64,000 bases of DNA. Source: Cyanobacterium stanieri LEGE 03274 (GTDB lineage Bacteria; Cyanobacteriota; Cyanobacteriia; Cyanobacteriales; Cyanobacteriaceae). The position numbers and the translations under genes are program-made. Positions 42,480 through 51,912 of this stretch are shown piece by piece. The notes beneath the pieces were generated by a model that had not been told where the DNA came from, searched no databases, and saw only the letters and a list, made by a program, of their open reading frames with translations. The DNA is taken from contig NZ_JADEWC010000004.1 of NCBI RefSeq assembly GCF_015207825.1, positions 1-64,000 of the forward strand. The letters are read 5' to 3'. Within the stretch, counting starts at the first letter, position 1. Every line of letters starts with the position of its first letter.

Positions 42480-43808
42480 TTAATTATTTTCTGTCCATGC
42501 CTTCATTTTACCTTGATTCATTAAACCATAGGGATCGACCATTTGCTTAAATTTTAGTTGCTCAGGTTCAATTTGCTTTCTTCCTCCATCTTCTAATATA
42601 TAGGTATGGGGATTGGCAATAAAAGCCCCATTATCTTCGTGATACTGGATAATTTCATTTAATCGCTCTGGGGTGCTATATCTTACCAACTGCAATCCTG
42701 CAGGAATAGCTTTACCTCCCACCCTCATAAATTCAAGGTGTATCATCACCTCATCCTCAAAATATTTATACATTTCTTCCACTTTTTCAAGGCTAAAAAA
42801 GAAGGTTTGTAAATAGGTAATATTGGGGTCAATATTTCGGGCGTGAAAGGTGGTATGATTCCAAGTAAATTCAATTAAATTCAGGCTATTTTTTTTCTCT
42901 AAATTTTCTTGATAAGTAATTTTTCCTTGATATTCTTTTACTAATTCTGAAATAGCATTTAATGAATTTTCACTCACCGTTAATAAGGCACAGCTTTCCC
43001 CTTTTGGTAAATAGTCTTTTAAGGCTGTAAAATATTCAGGAATAGGACTGGCATGAACACTAATTAACCTTTTGATAATGCCATCACTATCTGCCAAATC
43101 TTGCCCAAATTTTGCCGCATCCATGAAGTGAGGGAAAGTAACAATGACATCTAACCATTGATAGGCAGAGGCAAGGGGAATTTCTAATTCTGTGATAATG
43201 CCATTGGTGCCATAGGCATGGTTAATCTGTTGGGTTTCATCTCCTTTTAGTTCTAAAATTCTTGGCTCTTTTTCTAAGGTAACAACCCTTACTCGGTGCA
43301 GATTTCCCCTATCTCTCAACTGTCCATAATTAATTGAGCCGATGCCCCCGCTACCACCCCCAAAAAAGCCACCAATGGTAGCGATTTTATAGGTTGAGGG
43401 TATCATTCTTAATTCCCATCCTTCCTTGCGGGTTGCCCTTTCTAGGGTTGCCATTTTCACCCCTGCTTGTACACAGGCACTGCCATTTTTGATCCAGTGA
43501 ATTTTTTTCATTTCTGTCATATCCAAGACGATACCACCATTGAGGGGGATACACTGTCCATAATTTCCTGTACCAGCGCCCCTTACTGTTAGAGGAATTT
43601 GATATTTAACACACATTTGAGCTATTTTTAAAATTTCTTCTTCTGTGGTGGGTTGCACTACTAAATCGGCTCTTTTGTCTGCTAATTTATCGACTAAAAT
43701 AGGGCTGAAATAATAATAGTCTTGGGATAGTTTTTTTAGTTGTTCAGGTTCTATTATTGTCTTTATATTTTCTAATTCGTTAATAATATTTTGATAGTTG
43801 ATGGACAT
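42480..43808 (-). CDS. FAD-linked oxidase / glycolate- or D-lactate-dehydrogenase-like protein
   Basis: The 442-aa protein has the PCMH-type FAD domain: VQPTTEEEILKIAQMCVKY, PLTVRGAGTGNYGQ, GGIVLDMTEM and TIGGFFGGGSGGIGS, then a C-terminal FAD-oxidase domain ending PYGLMNQGKMKAW. Members oxidise 2-hydroxy acids such as D-lactate or glycolate. No Fe-S domain or membrane anchor is attached. It is a single gene between the caspase-like gene and lipA; the substrate cannot be read from the sequence. Confidence 0.88.
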   Translation of the reverse strand: MSINYQNIINELENIKTIIEPEQLKKLSQDYYYFSPILVDKLADKRADLVVQPTTEEEILKIAQMCVKYQIPLTVRGAGTGNYGQCIPLNGGIVLDMTEMKKIHWIKNGSACVQAGVKMATLERATRKEGWELRMIPSTYKIATIGGFFGGGSGGIGSINYGQLRDRGNLHRVRVVTLEKEPRILELKGDETQQINHAYGTNGIITELEIPLASAYQWLDVIVTFPHFMDAAKFGQDLADSDGIIKRLISVHASPIPEYFTALKDYLPKGESCALLTVSENSLNAISELVKEYQGKITYQENLEKKNSLNLIEFTWNHTTFHARNIDPNITYLQTFFFSLEKVEEMYKYFEDEVMIHLEFMRVGGKAIPAGLQLVRYSTPERLNEIIQYHEDNGAFIANPHTYILEDGGRKQIEPEQLKFKQMVDPYGLMNQGKMKAWTENN

Positions 43809-43924
43809 TTTTATATGAAATTAATTTATTAAAGAGATTTTTTATTTTTTAGGTTCTATCCTTTTCCATTTTAACGTTTTTGGATTCTTTTTCCCTTATC
43901 CCGAGATGATGGAGTACCTATACT

Positions 43925-44010
43925 ATTGCTGTTTCGTCCTGTGATAGCAAGATGAGTCGATGAAGGAAGAATCCCCCGAATTTATTCGTGGGGAGTGTCA
44001 ATCTGATATG
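43925..44010 (+). mobile_element. IS200/IS605-like right-end relic
   Basis: GCAAGATGAGTCGATGAAGG, then the hairpin AATCCCCCGAATTTATTCG with GGGGAGTGTCAA, resembles the 3' end and right-end hairpin of cyanobacterial IS605-family elements, where tnpB and its guide RNA end. No tnpB or tnpA frame is left upstream. The call rests on pattern memory only. Confidence 0.35.
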
Positions 44011-44056
44011 TTAAACTCGGAGAGTGCGCAACGGTTTTGTAGTTTTTTAGAAATTT

Positions 44057-44938
44057 ATGAATTTAAGGGTATCTTCTCCTTCCCCTTTGCCTAGTTGGTT
44101 AAAAACTCCTATTGGTAAAGCGTCGGAAATTTCTCGGGTGCAAAAGATTGTTAAACAAAGGAAAATTCATACCATTTGTGAGGAAGGGCGTTGCCCTAAT
44201 CGTGGAGAATGTTATGGTAATGGTACGGCAACTTTTTTGTTGATGGGTCATGTGTGTACCCGTAGCTGTGCTTTTTGTCAGGTGGAAAAAGGTCATGCCC
44301 CCATGGGCTTGGATGAGGATGAACCGAAAAAGGTGGCAGAGGCGGTAAAGTTATTAGGGTTGCGTTATGTGGTGTTGACTTCGGTGGCGCGGGATGATTT
44401 AGCTGATGGGGGTGCGAGTTGGTTTGTGAAGGTGATGGATGAGGTTAGGAAGGTTAACCCCACGACACAAATTGAGGTTTTGACTCCTGATTTTGGTACG
44501 GGGAAGGATGCGGAAAATCAACAGGCTCTGAGGGTGGCTACGGTGGTGAGGGCAAAACCTGCTTGTTATAATCACAATGTGGAAACGGTGCCACGGTTAC
44601 AAAATCCTGTGCGTCGGGGGGGTAAGTATGAGCGCTCGTTGCGAGTGTTACAGTTGGTGAAGGAGTTTGATGATAGTATTCCCACGAAGTCGGGTTTAAT
44701 GTTGGGTTTGGGAGAAACTAAGGAAGAGATTATTTCTACTTTGGAGGATTTACGGGGCATAAAGTGCGATCGCATTACCATCGGGCAATATATGCGTCCG
44801 TCTTTGGCTCATTTACCTGTGGAAAAATATTGGACTCCAAAAGAATTTGATGAGTTAGGGGCGATCGCCCTTACAATGGGTTTTAGTCATGTTCGTAGTG
44901 GCCCTTTGGTGCGTAGTTCATACCATGCAGGAGAATAG
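44057..44938 (+). CDS. lipA: Lipoyl synthase
   Basis: The 293-aa radical-SAM protein has the auxiliary cluster motif [12 protein letters not shown] and the radical-SAM motif CTRSCAFC, plus [20 protein letters not shown] and the C-terminal [12 protein letters not shown] with the Arg-Ser-Ser that caps the auxiliary cluster. It inserts two sulfurs into protein-bound octanoyl groups to make lipoyl cofactors. Full length and intact. Single gene; the upstream region holds an IS-like relic rather than an operon partner. Confidence 0.98.
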   Translation: MNLRVSSPSPLPSWLKTPIGKASEISRVQKIVKQRKIHTICEEGRCPNRGECYGNGTATFLLMGHVCTRSCAFCQVEKGHAPMGLDEDEPKKVAEAVKLLGLRYVVLTSVARDDLADGGASWFVKVMDEVRKVNPTTQIEVLTPDFGTGKDAENQQALRVATVVRAKPACYNHNVETVPRLQNPVRRGGKYERSLRVLQLVKEFDDSIPTKSGLMLGLGETKEEIISTLEDLRGIKCDRITIGQYMRPSLAHLPVEKYWTPKEFDELGAIALTMGFSHVRSGPLVRSSYHAGE

Positions 44939-44941
44939 TAA

Positions 44942-45056
44942 AGGTAATGTACAATTGATAATTGATAATGGACAATTACTGTTGCCTGTTCTCTGTTCCC
45001 TGTTCCCTGCCTAAATGAAAAATTATATCTAAAATCAGGAACGCCAAAATAACAAT
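44942..45056. repeat. Dispersed repeat upstream of the MATE gene
   Basis: TTGATAATTGATAATGGACA, then TTCCCTGTTCCCTGCC, and TATATCTAAAATCAGGAACG with CC. A related TTCCCTGCCTAAATTAGAAA...TATCTAAAATCGACAACG occurs downstream of the MATE gene at 46505-46592, so the transporter gene is flanked by direct copies. Confidence 0.5.
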
Positions 45057-45080
45057 AAAGGATACAGGAGATTTTTTAAC

Positions 45081-46460
45081 ATGACCATTCCCAATCATCC
45101 AAAATTGGGTATTCGTACAGAAATTAGAGCATTCCTAAAACTAGCCATACCCCTAGCCAGTGCACAGGTGGCACAGTTAACCACGGGATTCGCTGATACG
45201 GTGATGATGGGACATTTGGGCAACGAAATTTTGGCGGCTGGTGCATTAGCTTCCATTACCTTTTTTTCCATCATGATAGCCACCAGTGGCATCGTTATGG
45301 GTGTTACTCCCTTAGTGGCAAATGCCTATGGTGCGGGTAATAAAAATGACATCGAACAATTTACCCGACAGGGGTTGTGGTTATCCTTACTTCTATCTAT
45401 CCCCATTATGATAGCAACAGCTCACTTTGATAGTTTAGTAGGGGGATTAGGATTAGATAATACCACCATCGCATTAGCCAGTACATACCTTGATATTATG
45501 TTGTGGGGTTTATTTCCTGCGTTGGGTTTTGCCATGTTACGGGGTGTAGTTTCTGCCCTATCCCAAGCCCGTCCAATTTTTGGGATTGTCATCATCGCCA
45601 CGGGTTTTAATATTTTAGGTAACTATGTTTTGGGTTTTGGGGTGTGGGGATTTCCTCGTTTAGAATTGGCAGGGTTAGCATTGGCTTCTACTCTCACATG
45701 GTGGGGGATGTTTACTGCTTTAATTATCTATCTTTCTGTCAATGAGCATTTCAAAGATTATCAATTTTTTTCCCGCCTCTATCAGCTAAAACCAAAAACA
45801 CTCTGGAAATTGCTAAAAATCGGGGTACCCATTGGAGTGTTTACTACCCTTGAAGTTGGGGTATATACCGCCGTTAGTTATCTCATGGCAGAATTTGGTA
45901 CGGATGGATTAGCCGCCCATCAGATTGTTTTTCAAACTATGAATATTATTTATATGGTGCCGTTGGGGATGTCGTTTGCCGCCACTGCTAGGGTTGGTAA
46001 ATGGTTTGGGCAAGAGAATATGTTGGGTATTCGTCAGGCAGGGTTAGTCAGTGTGACGGTGGGAACTTTGTGGAGTATGTTTGTGGTAATGTTGCTGTTG
46101 ATTTTTCCTCAGCAAATTGTGGGATTATATATTAATGTACTCGAGCCAGAAAATGCGCCCATTGTATCCCTTGCTATCTCTATTCTAAGGGTAGCTGCGA
46201 TCGCCCATATCTTTGATGGAGTCCAAAAAATTGCCTATGGAGCGTTGCAAGGTTTACAAGATACCCATGTGCCAATGGTTTTAAGTTTCCTATTTTATTG
46301 GTGCATTGGCTTAACCTCCGCTTATTGGTTTGCATTTGGTTTAAATTTGGGGGCTGTGGGTTTGTGGTTAGGACTTTTGATTGGGGTAATTATTGCTTCT
46401 GTGGTTTTTGTGTGGCGATTTCAAACCTTAGCAGGAAAGCAATTGATAATGGATAATTAA
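45081..46460 (+). CDS. MATE-family multidrug/toxin efflux transporter
   Basis: The 459-aa protein has 12 predicted membrane helices in two MatE halves; LAIPLASAQVAQLTTGFADTV marks helix 1 and PIGVFTTLEVGVYTAVSYLM helix 7. It resembles the NorM/DinF group, which exports cationic drugs or metabolites using Na+ or H+ gradients. ATG 45081 with CAGGAG 14 bases upstream. The gene is flanked by direct dispersed repeats but has no transposase. Confidence 0.93.
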   Translation: MTIPNHPKLGIRTEIRAFLKLAIPLASAQVAQLTTGFADTVMMGHLGNEILAAGALASITFFSIMIATSGIVMGVTPLVANAYGAGNKNDIEQFTRQGLWLSLLLSIPIMIATAHFDSLVGGLGLDNTTIALASTYLDIMLWGLFPALGFAMLRGVVSALSQARPIFGIVIIATGFNILGNYVLGFGVWGFPRLELAGLALASTLTWWGMFTALIIYLSVNEHFKDYQFFSRLYQLKPKTLWKLLKIGVPIGVFTTLEVGVYTAVSYLMAEFGTDGLAAHQIVFQTMNIIYMVPLGMSFAATARVGKWFGQENMLGIRQAGLVSVTVGTLWSMFVVMLLLIFPQQIVGLYINVLEPENAPIVSLAISILRVAAIAHIFDGVQKIAYGALQGLQDTHVPMVLSFLFYWCIGLTSAYWFAFGLNLGAVGLWLGLLIGVIIASVVFVWRFQTLAGKQLIMDN

Positions 46461-46504
46461 TAAAACTATAACCTGCAACCAATCACCTAAAACCTAATAA
46501 TACT

Positions 46505-46592
46505 GACAACCATTATCCTGAACTGAAGTTTTATTATCTTTTGCCTATTCCCTGCCTAAATTAGAAATCATATCTAAAATCGACAACGCCTA
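46505..46592. repeat. Dispersed repeat downstream of the MATE gene
   Basis: ATTATCCTGAACTGAAGTTT, TATTCCCTGCCTAAATTAG and ATATCTAAAATCGACAACG, matching 44942-45056 in its right part. Confidence 0.5.
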
Positions 46593-46641
46593 AATAAGTA
46601 CATAAATGGTAATATCATAATAAAAATATTTCCTAAATGTC

Positions 46642-46899
46642 ATGGATGCAATAACTTATACTCAGGCTCGAAAAAACTTTAGTCGTGTAATGAATCAGGT
46701 TTGTGAAGATCATGTGCCAATTATTATTACTCGTCAATCTGAAAAACCTGTAGTTATGATGTCCCTTGAGGATTATAGTGCCATGGAAGAGACACTATAT
46801 TTATTACGCAGTCCAAAAAATGCACAACGACTCTACAAAGCACTAGGAGAATTGAAACAAGGAAAATATCAAAGTCATGAGTTAATTGAAGAGGAATAA
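46642..46899 (+). CDS. yefM: YefM/Phd-family antitoxin
   Basis: The 85-aa protein has the Phd/YefM DNA-binding fold: MDAITYTQARKNFSRVMNQV, then PVVMMSLEDYSAMEETLYLL, followed by a disordered acidic tail that binds the toxin. It represses its own operon and neutralises YoeB. It ends 5 bases before the toxin start, so the two are co-translated. Confidence 0.95.
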   Translation: MDAITYTQARKNFSRVMNQVCEDHVPIIITRQSEKPVVMMSLEDYSAMEETLYLLRSPKNAQRLYKALGELKQGKYQSHELIEEE

Positions 46900-46904
46900 A
46901 TTTA

Positions 46905-47159
46905 GTGAAAATTTCCTTTTTAGAAGATGCTTGGCATGACTATTTGTATTGGCAGATTCAGGATAAAAAAACTCTAAAAAGAATCAATCAAATTATTAAA
47001 GATATACAAAGAAATCCCTTTGATGGTATTGGTAAACCTGAACCATTAAAATTTGATTTGAGTGGATTATGGTCACGACGTATTAACCAAGAACATCGTT
47101 TAATTTATCAAGTATTAGATGATGAAATTATTATTATTCAATGCCGTTATCACTATTAG
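46905..47159 (+). CDS. yoeB: YoeB-family mRNA interferase toxin
   Basis: The 84-aa protein from GTG 46905 (ribosome site GAGGAA inside the yefM end) matches YoeB: ISFLEDAWHDYLYWQ, PLKFDLSGLWSRRINQEHRL and the C-terminal CRYHY with the catalytic His-Tyr end. YoeB cleaves mRNA in the ribosomal A site. Catalytic Glu, Arg and His positions all look intact. Confidence 0.96.
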   Translation: MKISFLEDAWHDYLYWQIQDKKTLKRINQIIKDIQRNPFDGIGKPEPLKFDLSGLWSRRINQEHRLIYQVLDDEIIIIQCRYHY

Positions 47160-47339
47160 CGTTGTGTCAAAAAAAGTGAAAAATTAGATAATATACCTAT
47201 TTGTTAACTTGAATTAGAAATAATCAGCTTCTCAATTTAAAATTACAAATTTTAAGAAACTATCCCCTGTTTTCCGCCACGATTAATATATTATTACTAT
47301 AGAATTTAGTATTATTAATTAATTTAGTTTTTTATAAAA

Positions 47340-48404
47340 ATGAAATCGAAATTTATTCCCGTAATTTTAGCAGGGGGAAAGGGTGAGCGTTTTTGGCCTT
47401 TGAGTCGTCGTAGCCGCCCTAAGCAGTTTTTATGTCTTGATGGTAGTGGTATCAGTCTTTTACAGGCTACGGCTAATCGTCTTTTGCCTCTGGTGGATGG
47501 TTGGGATAATTTGATGGTGATTACTTCTGCTTTGGTAGCGGAAAATGTGAGGCAACAATTACCTTTGTTACCTGAAAAAAATATTTTAGTTGAGCCTGAA
47601 GGTAAAGATACCGCCCCCGCTGTGGCTTGGGCTAGTCTTGAGGTACAACGGCTTTTCGGTGATGGTGCGATCGCAGGTTTTTTCCCCGCAGACCATTGGA
47701 TTAGTTCCCCAGAGGGCTTCATTAAAACTATTTTAGCAGGTATTGAGTTTGCCAAAAGCCAAGGTGCGATCGTCACCCTTGGTATTAATCCTAACTATCC
47801 TTCTACGGGTTATGGTTATATTCAGCAGGGGGAAAAGGAAGGGGAAATAAACGCTTTACCTGTGTATAAAGTAACTCGTTTTACCGAAAAACCAGATCAA
47901 GAAACCGCCTCTAAATTCATTGCCACAGGGGATTATAGCTGGAATAGTGGGATGTTTATTTTTGAGGTAAATTTTGTGTTACAGGAGTTGGAAAAGTTTG
48001 CCCCTCAAATATTGAAACCTTTACGGGAAAAGGGAGAGCAAGGATATTTTGATTTGGAAAAAATTAGCATTGACTATGCTTTGATGGAAAAAACTGCCTC
48101 GGCTTATGTATTACCTGCGGATTTTCCTTGGGATGACTTGGGGGATTGGAATGCCCTAGAAAGGTTGTTATCTAAAACTGATGATGATAATGTGACTAAT
48201 ACTAGTAGTGTTAATTATCAGACTAAAAATTCTATTATTTATAGTAGTGAAGATGATGAAATAATTATGACTATTGGCTTAGAAGATGTGGTTATTGTTA
48301 GAGATAGAAATGCTACTTTAGTGGTTAATAAAAATCAAACTCAAGATATTAAAAAAGCATTAAAGTTACTACAAGATCACAATAATAGTCAAGAGTTTTT
48401 ATAA
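47340..48404 (+). CDS. manC: Mannose-1-phosphate guanylyltransferase
   Basis: The 354-aa protein starts with the nucleotidyltransferase signature VILAGGKGERFWPLSRRSRPKQF (first ~20 residues after residue 7), later FFPADHWI and ENPSTGYGYIQ-like TGYGYIQQG, and EKTASAYVLPADFPWDDLGDW. It makes GDP-mannose for polysaccharide and glycan synthesis. It lacks the C-terminal isomerase domain of bifunctional ManC/AlgA, so it is the single-domain form common in cyanobacteria. Single gene. Confidence 0.95.
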   Translation: MKSKFIPVILAGGKGERFWPLSRRSRPKQFLCLDGSGISLLQATANRLLPLVDGWDNLMVITSALVAENVRQQLPLLPEKNILVEPEGKDTAPAVAWASLEVQRLFGDGAIAGFFPADHWISSPEGFIKTILAGIEFAKSQGAIVTLGINPNYPSTGYGYIQQGEKEGEINALPVYKVTRFTEKPDQETASKFIATGDYSWNSGMFIFEVNFVLQELEKFAPQILKPLREKGEQGYFDLEKISIDYALMEKTASAYVLPADFPWDDLGDWNALERLLSKTDDDNVTNTSSVNYQTKNSIIYSSEDDEIIMTIGLEDVVIVRDRNATLVVNKNQTQDIKKALKLLQDHNNSQEFL

Positions 48405-48590
48405 TGAAATAATTTTAACTGAAAAAGCTCTTATTTTTCAATCTAAAATGGTTTATAACAACAATAAATCAATAAACCAAGTGAAAGATTAATGGTTTTT
48501 AAAAGTTAAACCTCAGGTTAGTTTTTAGTAGGTAAATATTAACTATTTCTTGTGGTTATAATTAATCTATTATTTACACCTGATACCTTA

Positions 48591-49349
48591 TTAATATCTA
48601 CCTAAATCAAGAATTTTTTTGTCTAGTTCAGATTTTAAAATATCGTCTGAGGTAGCATTTAAAAATTTAAGGATTTGTTGCCCTACACATTGGGGAGATA
48701 GATAATGAAAAAAATGACTACTTTGATTGATTAAACAAAGATAATCTTCTTTTTTTAGGTAGGGTTGCCATTGTTCCATATCTTGGGGGGATATGATAGC
48801 ATCTTCCGAGCTACCGCACACCATTAGGGGTTTGTCGATACCTCCCTTGGTAATATTTGGGGTTTCATAGAGGGAGTGGGGAGAAAGGGAATATAGTAGG
48901 GCTTTATCAAGGATATTGAGGAAGGCTTTTTGATAGTAATGGTTTTGATAGTGGAATAGGTGATGGGATAAACGAGTTAGGATAATTTCTCGACGACAAG
49001 GGAAGTTTTTGCGCAGGTTGTAATAATACTCTACCCAATCTTTACTGGGGTTTACCCCTACTCCTAAAAGGGTTAGGGATTTTATTTTTTCTGGATATTT
49101 ACGGGCATACAATAAACCTAACACCCCTGCGGTACTGTGACCAATTAAATGTACTGGTTTTTTTACCATGGTTAAATAATCGTCTAAAAGTGCGATCGCA
49201 CCTTCTAAGGAACATCCTTCATCCTGATTTTGTTCATATTCCCATTGCCCAATGGACACTTGACGGGATAGGTATTTGATAATGGGTAGGTTAAACCGCT
49301 TGAAATAGGTGTTGGTGTTTAACCATAATACATCAGGATGCTTGAACAT
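48591..49349 (-). CDS. Alpha/beta hydrolase, 252 aa
   Basis: ATG 49349 (MFKHPDVLWLN) is preferred to TTG 49358. The nucleophile elbow LIGHSTAGVLG (Gly-x-Ser-x-x-Gly variant) with the oxyanion region upstream, DAIISPQDME carrying the Asp, and SSHFFHYLSP carrying the His make up the triad. Substrate unknown. A Fur-like site at 49359-49386 lies right at its start codon and suggests iron control. Confidence 0.85.
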   Translation of the reverse strand: MFKHPDVLWLNTNTYFKRFNLPIIKYLSRQVSIGQWEYEQNQDEGCSLEGAIALLDDYLTMVKKPVHLIGHSTAGVLGLLYARKYPEKIKSLTLLGVGVNPSKDWVEYYYNLRKNFPCRREIILTRLSHHLFHYQNHYYQKAFLNILDKALLYSLSPHSLYETPNITKGGIDKPLMVCGSSEDAIISPQDMEQWQPYLKKEDYLCLINQSSHFFHYLSPQCVGQQILKFLNATSDDILKSELDKKILDLGRY

Positions 49350-49358
49350 AATTCTCAA

Positions 49359-49386
49359 TTATAATGACAATACTTTTGCAATGTTA
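49359..49386 (-). promoter_or_regulatory. Fur-like site at the hydrolase promoter
   Basis: Minus strand AACATTGCAAAAGTATTGTC followed by ATTATAAT. It aligns with 49485-49514 (inverse orientation to it in this gap) and with 58547-58573 upstream of bfd; all keep TTGCAA...TCATTA. Iron-responsive binding is inferred from the TAATGATAATTA-like core and the bfd neighbour. Confidence 0.45.
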
Positions 49387-49484
49387 AAAAAGGTTTTAAG
49401 CAAGACCTACGATCCTGCCTAAAACAAGTAACCGATTCATCTAGCTTCTTGTTTATGGAAGCTAAACTTAGCTTATCCTATTTA

Positions 49485-49514
49485 AAACATTATTGCAAGT
49501 AATTATCATTAATT
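49485..49514 (+). promoter_or_regulatory. Second Fur-like site in the same gap
   Basis: AACATTATTGCAAGTAATTA followed by TCATTAATTA; it forms an inverted pair, about 100 bp apart, with the site at 49359. The core AATTATCATTA is close to the cyanobacterial iron box. Confidence 0.45.
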
Positions 49515-49813
49515 ATTCCAAGAGAGAGAATGAATTAGCTTAAAGTGATCATCAATAGAGTTGTTGCGAAATAGGTTTTTTGCCAAGTTTCGTCCTTATT
49601 TGACAAGGGTTTCAGATACGCAGATATTTAATTCACAACAAGTCTAATGGGGAGTTTTATATCAAATTCGGATAATTCGTTATAAATAAATAGATTGTAT
49701 TTTCGCACCCCCACAGTGTGATGAAGTGTATAGGATTCGAGTAATCTATTATAAAAAGATGATATTTTTTTGTCTCTTTAGGGTGCGAGAAGAATTATAA
49801 AAAAAGGGTATGA
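49515..49813. other. Gene-free stretch with a long-range inverted repeat
   Basis: No ORF is convincing. TTTTCGCACCC (49699-49709) and GGGTGCGAGAA (49781-49791) form an inverted repeat around a 70-bp loop. TTGTTGCGAAATAGG and ACAACAAGTC nearby look like decayed repeat ends. It could hold an RNA gene, but nothing specific is recognised. Confidence 0.35.
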
Positions 49814-50548
49814 TTATTCTTTGAGGAGGCTTTCGGTTATTAAATCTGCTAATTCGGAGTTAGCTCCCAAGGGTTCTATAATTCGCAGATTAAAATCATT
49901 GTACTCGTTTTTTATTTCTTCTGCTCTAACGGCGATCGCCCTTGTAATTTTACCAGGAAATAAGAAATAAGGAAGCATAACGATATTTTCAACCCCCGAT
50001 TTAATTAAATTAATGATAACTTGATCAAAAAAAGGATTTATAGACCAAAATGCTAAAGTAGCAGAGCTTTTTTTGGCTAATAATTGTGCTTCTTTTTGTC
50101 CTCTCTCTAGCCTTGTACCGTGGCTGATTAAAAGTCTAGTGTAGTTTGGATATTTTTGATATTTTTTTTCTAAGAACTGAGTTAATGAGCTTTCAGATCC
50201 CAAATGGGGTAATATTTTGATGTCCATACCAAGATCTGATATGTTTTTAAAGGCGATCGCCTCTTGTTCAGGTATATCATCCATGACATGAGTACCAGAA
50301 AAAAGAAACAAGGGCAATATCTTAATGGAATTATATTTATGTTGGTGACAAAAACAGGCAAATTCGGTTATTTTATCGGCTAAAGATTGAGATGATAACT
50401 CCAAATAACAGGAATCAAGATGACTTGGGATACCTTTTTGGGTTAATTTTTGACGGATTAAATCAGCAAGATTATTAAGATAAGTTCGATATTGAGGATT
50501 TCTGCTACCATGCGCCACTAATAAGTAGCCTGTATGATTATTATTCAT
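49814..50548 (-). CDS. Sirohydrochlorin ferro-/cobaltochelatase (SirB/CbiX family)
   Basis: The 244-aa protein from ATG 50548 (longer start 50581 possible) has two chelatase half-domains: LLVAHGSRNPQY with the metal-binding His, LPLFLFSGTHVMDD, then LLISHGTRLERG and LPYFLFPGKITRA. It inserts Fe2+ or Co2+ into sirohydrochlorin for siroheme or cobalamin. Overlaps by promoter region with the divergent gene at 50642. Whether it prefers iron or cobalt cannot be read. Confidence 0.9.
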   Translation of the reverse strand: MNNNHTGYLLVAHGSRNPQYRTYLNNLADLIRQKLTQKGIPSHLDSCYLELSSQSLADKITEFACFCHQHKYNSIKILPLFLFSGTHVMDDIPEQEAIAFKNISDLGMDIKILPHLGSESSLTQFLEKKYQKYPNYTRLLISHGTRLERGQKEAQLLAKKSSATLAFWSINPFFDQVIINLIKSGVENIVMLPYFLFPGKITRAIAVRAEEIKNEYNDFNLRIIEPLGANSELADLITESLLKE

Positions 50549-50641
50549 TGAATCGTTACTGTTTTGATAAAACACTGGCAAAAGTTTATACTACCTTCAA
50601 CTATTTTACGTGCCATTAAAACCTGTTATCTCAAAAATTCC

Positions 50642-51091
50642 ATGAATACAAGCAAAAATCAATCATTACCATTAATTGGTTGGCGAGAATATTTAGCCTT
50701 ACCAACCTTGGGGGTAACAAAAATTAAGGCAAAAATTGATACAGGGGCGAAAACTTCTGCCCTTCATGCTTTCAATGTCAAGATTGTGGAAAAAGATAAT
50801 CAAAACATTGTGGAGTTTGAAATTCATCCTATCCAAAAAGATAATCAAACCTCCATTTTTACCACAGCGCCCCTATTAGAATATCGCACCGTTAAAAATT
50901 CAGGGGGAATTGCTGAAACTCGACCAGTTATTGAGACTAAAATAATTTTAGGTAATATTTCATGGGCGATCGCCCTTACCCTGACAAATCGAGACTCCAT
51001 GGGCTTTAGAATGTTATTGGGTAGAGATGCCGTCAAAAATCGCTTTTTAGTGGATACGGGAAATTCTTTTCTTCATCATTCAATTACATAA
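50642..51091 (+). CDS. Retropepsin-like aspartic protease (RimK-linked, PF05618 type)
   Basis: The 149-aa protein from ATG 50642 has the pepsin-like motif KAKIDTGAKTSALHA (catalytic D-T-G) and MLLGRDAVKNRFLVDTG at the C-terminus, the pattern of the single-domain ATP-dependent zinc protease / retropepsin family often next to rimK. Longer upstream starts overlap the divergent chelatase gene and are rejected. It is 14 bases before the HAD gene, so the two probably form an operon. Confidence 0.9.
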   Translation: MNTSKNQSLPLIGWREYLALPTLGVTKIKAKIDTGAKTSALHAFNVKIVEKDNQNIVEFEIHPIQKDNQTSIFTTAPLLEYRTVKNSGGIAETRPVIETKIILGNISWAIALTLTNRDSMGFRMLLGRDAVKNRFLVDTGNSFLHHSIT

Positions 51092-51105
51092 ATAGATAAA
51101 AGCTC

Positions 51106-51912
51106 ATGGAAAACATTAAACTACTATTTTTAGACATTGACGGTACCATCGCAGGGGCATCAAATCAAGTTAAACCAGAAGTAATCGAGGCCATCAAAAA
51201 AGTTCAAGCTAGGGGAGTAAAAGTTGGACTGGCTACAGGGAGAATGTATTGTTCAGCTTATCGTTTTCATCAAGAAATTGGGGCAGATTTACCCATCATC
51301 TCCTATAACGGGGCTTGGATTCAAAACCCATTTAATGGGGAAATTATTTCCCATCGTCCTTTAGATAATACCATCGCCCTCGAATTATTAGATTACCTGC
51401 GATCGCATGAAGTCGAAATTCACATTTATTTCAACGATCAATTATATGTGGATAAGGTAACCGAAAAAACCGATTCTTACATTGAAAGATCAGGAATTAC
51501 CGTTAATGTGGTAGAAAATTTGAGCCATTTGTTAAGCCAATCTCCCACTAAACTATTAGCCCTAAGTCCCGATTCTAGTTTAATTAGAGCGTTATTAGAT
51601 GACTTAAAACAAAGATATAGCAATGGTAACCTTTACCTAACCCAATCTAATCCCGTTTACCTTGAGGCAACTTCCGCCAATGTTCATAAAGGAGATGCCC
51701 TTAAGTATGTAACGGAAAAAATACTAGGTTTATCAGCCTCTCAAGTAATGGCGATCGGTGATAATTTTAACGATTATACCATGATTGAATATGCCCAAAT
51801 TGGTGTCGCCATGGGAGATGCCCCAGAACAATTAAAGGCGATCGCCACTTATACCACCGATAACGTAGAGAATAATGGAGTAGCACATATTATTTCTCAA
51901 CTCAAATTTTAG
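51106..51912 (+). CDS. Cof-type HAD hydrolase, 268 aa
   Basis: HAD motifs: I LLFLDIDGTIAG (nucleophile Asp), II ATGR, III Lys in VHKGDALKYV and IV AIGDNFNDYTMIEYA. The cap (type IIB, about 80-185) is that of Cof phosphatases that remove phosphate from sugars and cofactors. Full length. It is preceded by the protease gene at 14 bases and followed by the psaA promoter region. Confidence 0.95.
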   Translation: MENIKLLFLDIDGTIAGASNQVKPEVIEAIKKVQARGVKVGLATGRMYCSAYRFHQEIGADLPIISYNGAWIQNPFNGEIISHRPLDNTIALELLDYLRSHEVEIHIYFNDQLYVDKVTEKTDSYIERSGITVNVVENLSHLLSQSPTKLLALSPDSSLIRALLDDLKQRYSNGNLYLTQSNPVYLEATSANVHKGDALKYVTEKILGLSASQVMAIGDNFNDYTMIEYAQIGVAMGDAPEQLKAIATYTTDNVENNGVAHIISQLKF

